Origin: Liolophura sinensis
Lineage: Eukaryota; Mollusca; Polyplacophora; Chitonida; Chitonidae
Direction: 5' to 3'
DNA: 64,000 nucleotides
NCBI RefSeq assembly: GCF_032854445.1
Contig: NC_088302.1
Location: forward strand, 29,853,979-29,917,978
Numbering within the stretch: the first letter of the stretch is position 1; every line of letters begins with the position of its first letter. The position numbers were made by a program, and so were the translations under genes. Positions 33,101-48,400 of the stretch are shown one piece after another. The notes below the pieces were generated by a model. The model searched no databases. It had not been told where the DNA came from and was given only the letters and a program-made list of their open reading frames with translations.

Positions 33101-36100
33101 TCCCTTATGACAGCTGCCAGGCCATGGGGCGAGGAGATGACCTTCAAAGTTTTACAAGGAACCTGACAGAGCTCTATTCTATTCAGAACAAAAGTTAGCT
33201 TGTGCCCAAAATGTGAATTTCATGAAAGAATCAAATTTATTTCCATACACCACAATTTTCTGACATAATAATATTGCTGTAAAGGTTGAAAAGGTGCAAG
33301 AATTAGCTGAGATACTGGTGAAAAGAACAATCTCCAGCTTAAGCACAGGGCCCAATTTCACAAAGTGGCGTGCAACATTTTTTTTATCTTACATTCATCT
33401 TACAATATTTTGTATGTCACAATCACCATACCACTGTAGTATAAGCTCGATTATCGTATATGTACGGCATTTTTGTGAAAATGGGCCAAGTTTTCTTAAT
33501 TCCAAAGCATCCCTATCTTTGGTCTCAGCCAGATGAAGTGTTATGGGTTTTCTCTTATCTCGGCCTATTCCCAACTATAGAGTATCATCAAATCTTTGTT
33601 TACATTTCAATGTTGTGATTTTCAGCAAAAGTACATGTGATATGTATACATAAAATTTATGAGGCTTTATCCAACCATCTACATTTCCAACTGGTGGAAA
33701 ATGCCATGCCATGCACTTAAATGCCTAAAATGAAAATCAGGTTTGACGATTTATTCGGTTACATGTACATAACTTAAATTGTGCTCCTGTTAATTATATA
33801 ACGCACAAATGATCTCATTTCCTACACTTGTCAACAATGAATGTCTCTCAGTGTTCTGACATTGTGCAGTTGCTTGCCTCACATGTAAATACATGTACTT
33901 TCTTTGGAGTAAATATTTCTCACTGACAACTTCCAAACTGATTTGTCTTTCAAAAAATAGAATATTTCACTTATATACGATGGCGGGCAACATTATGGTG
34001 GGAGGAAACCGGGCAGACCTTGGGGGAAACCCACGACCCTTTGCAGGCTGCTGACAGACCTTCCCATTTACAGCTGGAGAGGTGAACTTGAACTCACAGT
34101 GACTGCATTGCTAAGAGGCTCCTGGGTCATTGCGCCATGCTGGCGTGTAATCACCTCGACAACTGGACTGAGTTGATTCTAACTCCCTAGAGCAACACTT
34201 GTTGTAAAGACATACATTTGCACATACCCTGTACAATACCATGTTTACCACAAATAGTTAACCGTTAATATAATCATCATCACATACATTATCCTAATGG
34301 AACTGGGCATTGCATTTTACATTTGCCACGTACATCACATTAATGTCTCCTTGTACATGAAAATCAATACTCAAAATGCAATTAATTCTGCTTCACAAAA
34401 TCCCCGTCACAGACGCCAGATGTGATGAGCAATGTGCATTTATATAGTTATTGCAAACTCACATAATAAACATATAGGCCTGTAAAAAACAGTCCTGTGT
34501 TATGTGAATGGTGAAAAATGTTAGGCAACCTTGTTGATATTGATTTACAGATCACCTGTCTCAACCTTTTAAAGAGGCACAAATGACACCTCTTCCCTTT
34601 AGGAACTTGTCCAGTTCACAAAACATTTAGATTCTCAATTTCCTCTTTCATCTATGGAAAATATCCCCATGTTATAGCGAATGGGATCAAAAATAGTTGC
34701 CTAAAATTTATGACAGGTCACATGATACAGTTGGTCTTTTCCTATCTTCAATGATAAGAGAGTTCGAAATCGAAACTTCCCTATTGCTGAGTTAGGTTAA
34801 CACATGTTAATAAATGTTTATTTATTTATTTATTTGATTGGTGTTTAATGCCGTACTCAAGAATATTTCACTTATACAGGACAGCCAGCATTATGGTGGG
34901 GGAAACCCATGACCATCCGCAGGTTGCTGGGAGACCTTCCCACATGAATGCAAAATGAGTGAAACTACATGTACATAAACGTATGTCATCCTGGTCAAAA
35001 TCTTAATTTAACCAATATAGAAAGAATACATCACAAAATCATCATTTAGCTTGAACTAAAGTCATATTTCATATATATATATATTAACTCTTGACATCTT
35101 TATAATCTATACAAGCATATAAAATCATAAATTTGCAATTATAATAATACATATATCCCTTTTACAATATTAAAAAAAAAAACACTTACTTTTTTCTAAA
35201 TACTGCTCTAACCCTCTCCTCCTGGCATCAAGCTGTTGTTCTGACAAGGTGAACAGTTTCTTTCCCGGCATCTTTGGGAAGCTAAAATCTGGAAATTCCC
35301 GCTTGAGCTGAGTGTGTATTGTGGCAAACTCCCGATACCTCCTCGAGCACAAGTGTCGCCCCGCCATATATATATTATACACCTGAAATGAAAATGACAG
35401 GGCAAAATGTGAATGGATATGGGAATCAGTCAATGAATTCATGTCACTTACTTATTATTTCATTAGAGTTTTACATAGAACTAAAAAATTATTTATTTAT
35501 TTATTTATTTGATTGGTGTTTTAAGCCGAACTCAAGAATATTTCACTTATACAATGGCAGCCAGCATTATGGTGGAAGGAAGCCGGGCGGAAACCCACAA
35601 CCATCCGCAGACCTTCCCTCTTACGGCTGGAGAGGAAGCTGGCATGAGCTGGGCTTGAACTAAAAATTACTTCACTTACTGTGTTTCTTCAACCTTTTCC
35701 TATGTTTGCAAGGTGTTTATTCAAGCATATTCTGAAGGCATTATTCTGTGTTGACTGATAAAATTGCACTTTTTTGTGAAGTGCTGAAACTGGCCAATCC
35801 AACCAATGTACATGTCCCCAAAATCAATTAAAAATGTGGATAAATTGCACTGAAAAAATGCTCTTTCACATGCAAAAAGGTTGGGGAAAATGGTGGCCAG
35901 CACATTATGAGTAGAGCTTGATGGCAGAATTTCTCCTGTATGACTGGAGAGGAAGCTGGCATGGGCTGGACTTGAACTCACAGCAACTGCATTGGTGAAA
36001 GGTTTCTGTACTAGAAGCCCCAAATTCACATGTGATGTACAGACTTGCACACCACACTGGTGGAAGACAAATGGCTCTCAATAACACATGACTGAGCAAA

Positions 36101-36358
36101 GAAAAATGCTACTGAAAGCCTATTTTCGATTTTGTACTAAACACATCACTACTTCTGTAAAATAACTATCATTGTACTGGTAAAGCAAACAGGTGCTTCA
36201 CAAAACTAGGGTGCAACAGCAGAGATTTATCTGTTTTCATAAAGCTTGGAATAGACTTGTGTAGGTGGGGAAATTTGCGCTCACTCACAGTGGTCTAGTC
36301 TGCAGATTTATACATGTACACCTACATATCACAGATGAGCTTAATACAAGCACTCTGT

Positions 36359-36430
<72 letters not shown>

Positions 36431-39400
36431 CACACAGACACATTCTAATGCTCACCAAAGTCATCACTTAACAAGTGTTAAGTCTATTGCATTTCTGTAC
36501 ATATAACTAGATGGCAAATTTATTTGGACATCACAACAGCCGTTATTATTTCAATGGTATTTTATGCTCTAGTTGTAATACCTTACTGGCATGATTTCAT
36601 CCACTCAGTTACATCAGGGGGGAGATGAAGAAAACCCCTGCACACACAGGACATTATGTAAAATCAATAGATATAACGCCAAATTTAAATGCATGCTTTG
36701 GAAACTGCATCAATGATTCTGGATCCCTTAATAATTGGTACACGTTTGCATGTTACTATCAAAATGGAGAGTGGGCTCAGGCCAAAATTAAAATATTGTT
36801 TGTTTGATGGATGTTACAAGCCCTTTATAACAAGCGGGTAGGTAGGTGTTTTTTGGGGTTTTTTTGCAGAAGGGAAGAACAATCATAGAATCCTGTTCAA
36901 ATGACTGATCATAATTAAACTTCCTTAACATTGATCAGAACACAGTACTAAATTATGTCTGCCAATATTTGGCAATTCTCAAAATAAATATTTTTAGATC
37001 TTTACAATAAAACTAACAGGTAAACATTTGTTAGACATTTATATGAGTACCACGGCATGAATCAAGTCAACAGTTTATGCTAGCCCTTTTGGGTCCTGTA
37101 CAGAGGGCGTGAGCATGTGAAAATATAACCAAAATCTTGTCCAGCTGAACCGAGCGAAGTGGAACCTCAAGACCTACAAAAATAGCAGAATTCAGGGGAT
37201 TCTTCCATCATGTGAAGGATCAGACCTTTATTCTGTCTTCCTGTACATCATTCAATGTGCATGCTTGTCTAAAAGTATGAAAAGTGTAAGCACCTAAGTG
37301 ACCCTCAGCTCAAATCACCAGTTTTAACCTAATTTGCCCTGTCCAAACATTCACGCATGCATGAGGAAGTGGAGAGCCAAAATCATGTTGTGTTGCATGA
37401 AGATTAAAGGATGGAACATATCTGCTTTGTCTTTGTACGTGAACTTCTCTGTGTCCATTTAGAAATGCACCTGCCCTTCCAAGTGTTCCTACCATTGTTT
37501 CCACAACAATGTATCAGTGAACAGGTACAGTGTTATCCACCAAAGTTTTCTCAGGTGGTGATCTCGATGACAGTTCAGGAAATTATAACAATATATTCCC
37601 AGCTACATGCTCCCTAGCCTGCAGTTTTGACGGGGAGAAAAGGTATCCACACACCTGACCTTTTTTAAATGTTGGGACCTCTCTAACTGTATGGTTCCAT
37701 GCCAACATAAAGGGCTCATGTGGTACATATGCATGAAATAAGAGTAACAATGGCGGATGCCAACATAAAAGGGGCTCTGTTGGGGATTCTTCACCATGAT
37801 TATACTAGTCCATGACTGAATTGATGTAATTCACAAAAAATAAAGGAGGGGAATTTACGTAAGTTACACCTGAGCTATAACTTGAGCGACGTGTCCTTGG
37901 AGATATATGCCTGTGTCCAAGTTTCGTCAGTGTTAGTGAACATGTCGCGCTGGTTATAGCCAGAGCCACACAATTCTCAGCAATTCAACTTTGCCAGATT
38001 AGGTGTGTTTTTAAAGTATAGCGTGGCGAAAGGAATTGGATCACGGAGAATTCTATATTTTGCCGTCAAAAATGCTGACAGCTGAAATGTTTACAAATTT
38101 CCTAGAACATCTTACAATGATTATCTCACAAAGTAAGTAATTAATTTCAAATCTCGACTCCCCATGGAAACAAAAGGACACTAGTCATCAGTTCAGTAAA
38201 GTATACGCCATTCCCCCCCACCCCCGGGTATCGGATACATATATAACGAGATAAGTCAATAGCGGGAGAGGAAATTGTTAGCCAAGAAATCGGCTAGGAA
38301 CTTTTAATATTCACAGCCAGGAAGCTATCCATAGTAAAATACGTATTTGGGAACAGAGTCTTCCTTTGACTTTCTCAGGGGAATGAAAATATGAGAAAAC
38401 ACTTGCACGTCATCGGCAAAAGTCAAGTGATTTACATTCGCCGATATCTTCCTGGTCTTCTGAACAATGTTTATGTCATTCCGTGGAGTGTACGTGTGGT
38501 AATTTACTAATATCTCGCTTTCTGAGCCCTACCCACAGACATGCAGCTACTGTTTCGCGCGTTGACGTTTAGGTGGTACAAAAAAAAAACAACAACAACT
38601 TGCAGTCACAGCATCAACTTCTTGTAATTTTAAAAGCATCTGGCACTTCACACTTCTACTTGACTCAACAATTAGCTTTCAAAACGACATCACTGTCCAC
38701 TTTTGTGTGCTAAGCTGTTCTTTAGATATAGAATATTTAAATAACGTTGTGACATATTTTTACATGATATGATTTTTTTTTTTTGTTTTTTTTTTTGATT
38801 GGTGTTTACGCTGTACTCAAGAATATTTCACTTATACGACGGCAGCCAGCATTATGGTGGGCGGAAACCGGGCAGAACCGGGCCGGAGAGAAAGCCAGCA
38901 TGAGCTGGAGTTTGAACTCACAGCGACCGCATTGGTGAGAGGACTCCTGGCTCATTACGCTGCGCTAGCGCGCTAACCAACTGAGCCACGGAGGCCCCTA
39001 CATGATATGACATTCTCAGTAGATGTCAGCGTGATTAATTTTGGCCCCATGGTGAAATGGTTGAACACTTGTCTTTTAATCACAGGTCTGTGGTTCAAAC
39101 CCGGTCTTGGACAGGGCCAGACTGTAGATCCCTCTTCTCCACAGCCAGTGTGTCTCTAGTGATAAGTGGTTGAGTGTGCACAGTTTTACAATTGTTGAAG
39201 ACCACTTGTGTTCCCTAATATGGCGTGCATATTCCCACGTGCAACGGAAATTTGCCAAAGGTCATTGGTTTAGGGCAGTTTCCTCTACCCTGAAGCACAC
39301 CACCACTGTGTCGCATAAGTGAAAAATTTCTGAAAACAGTGTTGAAAAACAAATAAACCAAATGAATTACTAGCAAAATATTTAGAACATTTGCTGTGCT

Positions 39401-42400
39401 ATTTAAAGAGCGAAAGACCGTCATTGAGAGAGTTCATTCTGTGGATCGGTTATATACTCATGGTGATATCATATTCAACTTTGTCATCAAACATCCTCTT
39501 GATAAGCAGGAAGATTCAACAACTGTTCCTGTTTGGTTGAAAGTCCAGATGGTAAGGGAGTAACATGATGAATTTTTCAGAAGAAAAGAAAAAAAAAAGC
39601 CAACCATCAAAATAAGGTATTTGACTGGACTCTTTTTCTTCTTCTAGTCTTCGATGTGTGTATTTGGATTGAATAATCAATAGAAAGACCAGTATTCATG
39701 AAGGCTTGGTCTGTTAGAATCAGCAACTCAACAGCAAATATATCTTGAGGCCCCATCCCCACCCTCATGATAGGAGATGCTCTAGTTCATCATTAATCAG
39801 TCTGATGCTATACCATATTCTTCCCAAACCAGACGACACAGATAAAACATGACCAGGCCATCAATCATTTAAGCCAATCAAAGGTCTCCCTAGACTCATT
39901 TCCTGTCTCTGCAGAAGTGGCTCCCTCTATATTTTCTCTCCCTACATCTCTGGCTGCTTTACACAGCCTCTGAACCAAATTCTGCCTAAGAATCCATGCA
40001 GTTAACAAGAAGGTACACAAGCTTGATTCACTATATGAAATGAAAGGCTTTACGGCCTCCCTTCATTAGAATGCTGGTTGAAACCTTCTTGTCCCTCTGC
40101 TACTACACAATATATTCTACAGGGGAAAAAAAAATGACAAGACTTCTGCAGTTCAATTAACGTAGTCAACTTAAAAACAAGTCTGCGAAAAAAGAAAAAA
40201 ATAAGCCCTTGCAACATGATTCATTTCAAGTCGCTTATAGATTCCTACATAAAATTTTACATATCATTCTCCATGCCTTCTAATCACCACCTAGGCAAAT
40301 TTTGCCCTATTTTTCTTCCTTTATTATTTATTAGGGAATAAAAGACTGTAATAAAGCCAGAAATTCTTCCCATTTAGGTCTGATCGATATGCCAGAGTTC
40401 CCTAATAGCAGAGGAGACACCAACAAAAATACTGTCAGGATTAGGATCAAGCCATTGGGGACCACAGAAGAAATATTGCTAATGTTTCTGTCACTTTGGG
40501 GAAAGATAATTACATATCATAATGTTATTCAGCACAGCTACAGATGTATATCTGGTAAAACTTCAACTGAAAAAAAATCTTATAATTCTAAGAATACAAG
40601 TTTTGTTTTTGTTTTCTCCAACTAAAAAAAAGCACACTGAGACAGAGTGTGTTACTTAAAAAGCTGGACAGCTTGACACCACCCCCATGCAATACTGTGT
40701 CAGCAGAGCTTTCATACAATATATATGTAATGCAATTCTTGAAAACCTCTAGATATTTATCAAATTCAGATTGCTTATCGGCATCAGATACATAAGAATT
40801 GTTGGACTGATGGTACATGTACATGCAAATTACTGCAGTCAGGTTTATGGCTAGAAGAACCATCCAGAGTTTGTCCATCTTCTAATACAGGTACATGTAG
40901 GTTTGTTTTATTGTTCTTAGCTTCAGAAATACGGATCTGGGGCTGATTCCTTGAAGCCATTACTCACCAAAATCAAAATATGAAACACAATCGAAAAGCT
41001 TATTTTTGGGCTTTAGACATTAATAGTTAGTCCACCTCATCAAAGTTATCCTAAGACATACTTGTCAAAATTTCATGCTCCATTACCAAAAACTAAGCAT
41101 CATCATGAGTTTTTAAATTTTAGTTTAAGTCAGAATCCGCTTTGTGGAATAGACCCCTGTACCTTATCAATGGTGTACGTACACTGCACAATGTATGTGC
41201 ACCGGAGTGGCACTCTGACCTAGAGTTGCACCCTGACCATGGAGTGGCATCCTGACCGTGAGTGGCACCCTGACTGTGGAGTGGCACCCTGACCATGGAG
41301 TGGCAGCCTGACCTAGAGTGGCAGCCTGACCGTGGGAGTGGCAACGTGATCGTGGAGTGGCACCCCTAACCTACAGTGGCAGCCTAACCCTACAGTGCCA
41401 TGGAATGGCACCCTGGCCATAGAGTGGCAGCCTGACCTAGAGTGGCAGCCTGACCTAGAGTGCAGCCTGACCATGGAGTGGCACCCTGACCATGGAGTGG
41501 CAGCCTGACCTAGAGTTGCAGCCTGACCATGGAGTGGGCACTCTGGACCTACAGTGGCACCCTGACCATGGAGTGGCACCCTGAGCTAGAGTGGCACCCT
41601 GACCATAGAGTGGCACCCTGACCTTAGAGTGGCACCCGACCGTGGAGTGGCACCCTGACCATGGAGTGGCACCCTGACCATAGAGTGCCACCCTGACCGT
41701 GGAGTGGCACCCTGACCATGGAGTGGCACCATGACCATAGAATGCCACCCTGACCGTGGAGTGCCACCCTGACTGTGGAGTGTCACTCGACCTACAGTGC
41801 ACCCTGGCCATGGAGTGCACCCTAGCTAGAGTGGCACCCTGAGCTAGAGTGGCACCCTGACCCATCTGTGGCATGCAACTCAAAATGATGCTTTCTATGC
41901 TCTGAAGTTCTGCAAATGCATGAAATTTGTATGAAAAGTAGCTTTTACTTGGTAAACCATAATTACATTTTTGTTCAATTTTACTTGTTAGTTTTAATAC
42001 AGCTTGTGTGATGAGTTTGGTTGCAGCTAGTGTGATTGGTTTGGTTGCAGCTAGTGTAATGAGTTTGGTTGCCCAACAGTAAACATTTTTGTGGAACTAA
42101 AACTGCTCTACATATTTGGCCCTGTAGGCCTGCATGATCAGGTTAAATATTAAAATGTGGTCGCTGTGAGTTCAAGTCCAGCTCATGCTGGCTTCCTCTC
42201 CGGCTGTATGTGGGAAGGTCTGTCAGCAACCTGCGGATGGTCGTGGGTTTCCCCCAGGCTCTGTCCGTTTTCCACCCACCATAATGCTGCCTGCCATCGT
42301 ATAAGTGAAATATTCTTGAGTACGGCGTAAAACACCAATCAAATAAATAAATAAATTAATATTAAAAGAAGAATAATTAACACTTTAGTCAAATAACCAC

Positions 42401-45400
42401 AGCGAGGAAGGTTTGGTGGATCAAGATATTATCACAGAAGCTATCACAGGTTTTTCCGAGACATGAACTTCATGCACATGTACACCCCATTTATTTTTAG
42501 ATCAGCGATTTTCAGATATATAAAAAAACCCCCAAAAAACAAGCATACTCGTTCATATAAATTTAAGATGTTGTTCATCATAACAAAATAATTATTAGAG
42601 GCTTTTATCACACTTTCAGAGAAGAAAAAAAAAAGGGTGTGTTATTTATCATTTGAAATAATGACAGGAAAAACATGTACTATGTTTATACATAAAGAGC
42701 AATCGCGACAATATTCGTGCAGAAGATGAGACGAAACTAAACACTGTATACTTAAGTGTATGGAAGCGATGTCAGCAGGTATACACTTATACTCAAAAAA
42801 TACATTCCACTCTAAGGCTTAAAGTCACAACGGATACAGGGATAATGAAAATAGCCAAATGAGTTCTTTTTTGTTTGGGGGGAAAGGGTGAGGAGGGGGG
42901 TGGTGGTGTCTTTTCGCCATGTTGACCTATTCAATTTTTGATCAGAGTAATTAGATGTTTCAATGCATCGATCTTTGTGTGGGAAGAAGTCATGGGGTAT
43001 GTTAGGAGATGATGTGCCTCAAGTTTCTTGACCGCCGTTGTGTTATTATGCCAAAAATTCAACTAGCCACATAAGAAAAAATTTTAACAACAGTAAGTTA
43101 GTTCCGAATTTCATAGATAATCCTTACAACTATATGTCTATAAGAGCTTTAAGAAAGCTCTAAAAATATGAACATTAACTCAAAAAAACAGATTCATGTA
43201 ACTACAAAATGTCAAAGCTAGTTATTCTGAAAACAGCCTTTAAACCTATTCCTCCTCCAGTCAATATTCATCAACTTCTAATTAGCTGCTTATAAATGTT
43301 TAAATTTTAATACCGGTACCTGTGCTTGCATTACAAGCAACGGATCTAGCCTGTTTTTGTGCCTAGTGCTCCAATTAAGACATGCACTTGTTATTAGAAC
43401 TTACACATAACTTGAACACATGACCCTTTACTGGTATTTACGTATGCATACCACACTGAAAGGCTGATAAGTGAGACACAGGTACAGTATATATTTAAAT
43501 GTACAATGAGCAATGGCTGTCATTATTAGCACGTACATGTACTTTGAAAGTCCATCTGGTTTGAATTGGCTATATAAATCCAGCCTATCTTAGGTAAAGA
43601 ATGCAGTGTCTTGTGTAACAAGTATGCTCAATGAAAATGCTGTTTACATCTACAGGTAAACATTCATTAAAGGGCAGAATCGATATATACATGTAGCTGT
43701 TATGAGGAATGTGTGTATGCTCTTTTAATTCCCCTTTCAGTGTAGCCACAATATTTCCATACATACGTGCATGATATGTAGATCTCTCTTAGTTATAAAC
43801 ATGCTTTTCATTATCGTTTAATCCCTGACTACAGCATGAAGTTAAAATTAAATATACAAAATGACCTAATATTTTGTCCTTGACTATCGGTTGCTTATTT
43901 GCCTGGTTCTGAGAGTTCTACTGATCTCACAACTTCATGTGTTTTCCTGGTTGTCAGGAAATTTGGGTGATATATTGTACTGGAAAATGTAAGTTGCAGC
44001 ACTAAAAGTAAAATTTTGTGACGCTTATTCGCCTTTTAAAAAATGCACATTTTGCTAGCAAACTTTTAGATCATTTACCACACATACATGAAACCCTACA
44101 TCATTCATTATCAAACACAAAAGAAAGATTTTTGAAAAATCTTCGTCAAAATTACACAAATCATGTCAATACATACATGTATACAAACAGAAGGCCCCGA
44201 ATGTTATACTGTGCATGTCTGCATGTCAGCAAAGATATATGGAATGCAAAAATACTCTTTCCCTTCTCCTATCTACCTGTAAAATCCCTCTTCTAGTTAC
44301 TTCCCCAATTAACCGGCCCAACCCATTACATTCACCCTCCAAACACATGAACAGACACACACGTCCTTGAAAAAACTGTCTAGTGTAACTGTATTTATCA
44401 TCACAATAATCTTTAGCTCCAGATTTATTTATTTGATTGGTGTTTTATGTTGTACTCAAGAATATTTCACTTATATGACAGCAGCCAGTATAAAGGTGGG
44501 AGAAAACCGGGCAGAGCCCAGAGGAAACCGACAACCATCCACAGATTGCTGGCAGACCTCCCCACTGGCTCCAAAGACAGGCCACTTTTATCATTATACT
44601 AATGCATGCATGCATTACTGAGAGAAATGTTGGCCAAAAATTGATCAAAAACTCTATTTTAATGCATCATTATTACATCGCCTTGTGAATTTTGGACACT
44701 TATTGATTCCTGCAACAAAAAACTCCCGCTTCCTTCTGGTGAAGAATGGTCAATTATGCCAGCAATCAGTCTATATTCTCTAAATGACAGCTCACTCAGG
44801 AGGGATGGGAATTTTCTGACGTCTAAAAAAGCATGGCCAGTAAGTAATGCTCGGACTCCGAGAAGAGCCTCATTCCCGCTTAAGGCTTAAGGCTGGGGAG
44901 ACCCCAGGAGCTTTGCCCAAAAATTAACTGAGAAACAGAATCCCACGGCATATTGATTTTTATGAATTCCATTTGAATAGTGAGGGTTTTTGGAGCGGCT
45001 ATACCAACAAGGCCCTTCCAACTCAATATGACTGATAAGATTTCCACAGTTTTGTGTCCATCACCTCCAAGACATTGACACAGAGTCCTGTACACATCAG
45101 CTGAGTTTACCATTTGACAGCTGCCAGGCTGCACTGGTCACTGGTCATGCACCAACACTGTTTGTACCAAGCATAATGTTAAGCCTTGCACAGCCTATTA
45201 ACATCTTCTATAGGGACTAATACCATCTTCCCAACATGCAGAACGTACTGGGTCATGCGTAATACAATGCATCACTAGTTTATTGGACTTCAAATATCAA
45301 AGTAAGAGAGTGGATGATTGCTCTAAATAAGAATTTGTTTTTAACTTGGATGTACATGGAGAGTGCAAGCCTGGAAATATTTTTCAGTTGGTGCAGTATA

Positions 45401-48400
45401 CATATATGTATATATATATATACATACATTCCAGCTATTCAGATTAAAAACATTACGTTGTTCTTTACAACTGGCAGTTTTGCCATGCACCATTCAACTC
45501 CTGTCCACATACTGTTTGCTGTAGGACACTGTCCTTGTCCCATTGCTTAACTCTAGGGTTCAAGTGCAATATACTATACATGTATATTTCTTGGAAGCAT
45601 GACTAACCAATCTTTTTTTTTAAGTACAAATTTCGATTTATGCATAAAGCATCAATTTATTGGGCTTTGTAGATGTAAATTGTTACCATGGTAAGCGGTG
45701 CTATACAACACAAGAAATCTGCTCACAGCTTACAATAAACCCAGCAATAAACACATACCAAAGTATGGTAAGTTGCAGAGTTTTAGGAAAACACCAGTTA
45801 TCAAGTTACTACATGCGTTAGAATGACAGCGCACATTTGACAAGTATCTCAGAAGCTATACTTCCAGATCAAAGTATTGTGTTCACATACAAGCGTTGTC
45901 ATGTAAATGCCAGAGCGTTGTCATATAAATGTCAGAACGTTGTCATGTAAATGTCAGAGTAATTACCACAAATTTTTCTCCTCCATGTTCTATCGTCTGA
46001 TAATCAGGAATTGAGATTGGCAGTGACCGCCTTTCCGAGTAGTCGATCAATGATGGACCCGATGAATCGTCACTTGGTTCTAATCTGTCAGCCACCTGCT
46101 GGGGAACTGATATCACTGCAAACACAAGGGAGACAATTCATGTACATGAGGTACCAAAAACTATACGTTATGGTAATTGTTTCAGCTGTTTTAATGTTTC
46201 AATACCCTATTTCTTCTAATTTTTGGGACAACTGGTCTGCTCAGTTTTGTAATCGTAGCAGGAGTATTTAGTTTCTCTTTTCTCACATGATTAGACCATT
46301 TAATGAACAATATACTCATATCTTTACTTTTCCAAAAGGCTGTAAATATAATATTCTACCTTCAACACCACTAATACCTGTCCCACAAATTACAAGAATT
46401 AGGTACATGGTGAATTACACTCAAGTATAGTCAATCACAGCTTGCACAAAACTAAATGCAAAGTTGATGAATTAAAACATCTGTAATGATTTACAAGACT
46501 ACCTTAAAATAGTGATTCAAAATACAAATCCTAATTTGGCAGTAATTTTTTTCTATAGTCAACAGTCAGGGCAAAGTTACACAAACAACTATTTTGATAA
46601 TTGGGGCCTCCATGGCTCAGTTGGTTAGCGCGCAAGCGAAGCGTGATGACCCAGTAGTCTATCACCAATGCGGTCGCTGTGAGTTCAAGTCCAGCTCATG
46701 CTGGCTTCCTCTCCGGGCGTATGTGGGAAGGTCTGTCAGCAACCTGTGGATGGTCGTGGGCTTCCCCCGGGCTCTGCCCGGTTTCCACCCACCATAATGC
46801 TGGCCGCCGTCGTATAAGTGAAATATTCTTGAGTACGGTGTGAAACACCAATCAGATAAATAAATAAAGTTTGTGACATGTGTTATCACAAATTAAACAT
46901 CAAGAAAACTGGTGCTACTGATCTTCATATCGCAGGCATTATATACTGTAATTCTTCAACCTTTTCACATGTGTATATGTTTTATTTATTTGATTAGTGT
47001 TTTACACCGTACTCGAGAATATTTCACTTATACGACGGCAGCCAGTATTTTGGTAGGTGGAAACTGGGCAGAGGCTGGGGCAAACCCACGACTATCCGTA
47101 GGTCGCTGGCAGACCTTCCCATGTACAGCCAGACAGGAAGCCAGCATGAGCTGGACTTGAAGTCACAGCGACCGCATTGGTGAGAGATTCCTGGGTCATT
47201 ACGCTGCACTAGCGCACTAACCAACTGAGCCACGGAGGCCCCCCACATGTTTATGAGGTGTTTGTTTAAGCATATTCTGAAGGTGTTATTCTGTGGAGAC
47301 GGATAAAATGAAAATGACCAATCCAACCAATGTTTTGTGTCTCCAAAATGAAATTGTAAGTGTGCAAAAAGGTTGAGGAATAAGGGTATACATATCCACC
47401 AGAATACCCCATATTTTTCCACAAACTATTAAAAGTGTAATCAGCCTCCAGTACAAACTGTACGCTAGTACAGAAGCGTGATTAGTTGTTGAAAACTCAC
47501 ATGAACGTTGATGTCAATAACAAAATTTAACATGAATTTTTTTATCATAATATGTACTAAAGAAGGGTTTTGGCTAGAAAAAAATTCTATGAAATTACTG
47601 GTGATTTAATTTAGATAACTACTGCATTTAACTGGTATCTTCTGTCTGTATGTTTACACTTTGCATTTGATTGTGCCTGAAACAAAAATGCTTTCACTAT
47701 TCCATCATTCAACCCGAGTATACCACTGAAACATAAATGCTTAAGAACGCGTCCAACATGCATGCTTGTAAGAATACAAATTTTGTTCACTGTCATAACT
47801 GTTCAAGCCCTGAATGCTGCCAATAGCCAAACAAAGCTTACCCATCAATCTGATAAGAAATGCAAAAGTAAAAAAGCAAAAGAAGTGTAAAAGTGAGGTA
47901 CAATGTCATCAATGTGGTACATCAAAAGTCATTTCAAAAATACTGTATTTATCCTAAACTTTATAATTTTTCAAATAGCACATTTTACTTGATTCTGCTT
48001 GATTCATCCACCTTAAGAGTTTTTTTTTTAAAAAGTTTGCATTTTCACATTCCAAATTTAAGGTGAAATGGAGTATATCAAAAATCATACATAAAATCAT
48101 GTCACGGGGCAGGTATTTCAATCAACCAGATGTACGATGTACATGTAGCTGCGTTTTAATCCAGACAAACTTGGAAAAACTGCAAACTGTGTGATTCAAG
48201 GGATTCAGGATACAAGGAGCACTAGAGAATCATGCTGAGACAATCAACTTCACAGAGTCGGGGAGGATGCAAGGAGCACTAGAGAATCATGCTGAGACAA
48301 TCAACTTGACAGAGTCGGGGAGGATACAAGGAGCACTAGAGAATCATGCTGAGACAATCAACTTGACAGAGTCGGGGAGGATGCAAGGAGCACTAGAGAA

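Noticed and set aside
39051-39115. tRNA gene with a UUU-like anticodon
   Set aside because: The loop would be 9 nt, the acceptor stem does not pair, and a SINE-C body follows directly.
41455-41883. 142-codon minus-strand frame
   Set aside because: It is the 19-bp minisatellite; the frame shifts with each 1-2 bp slip.
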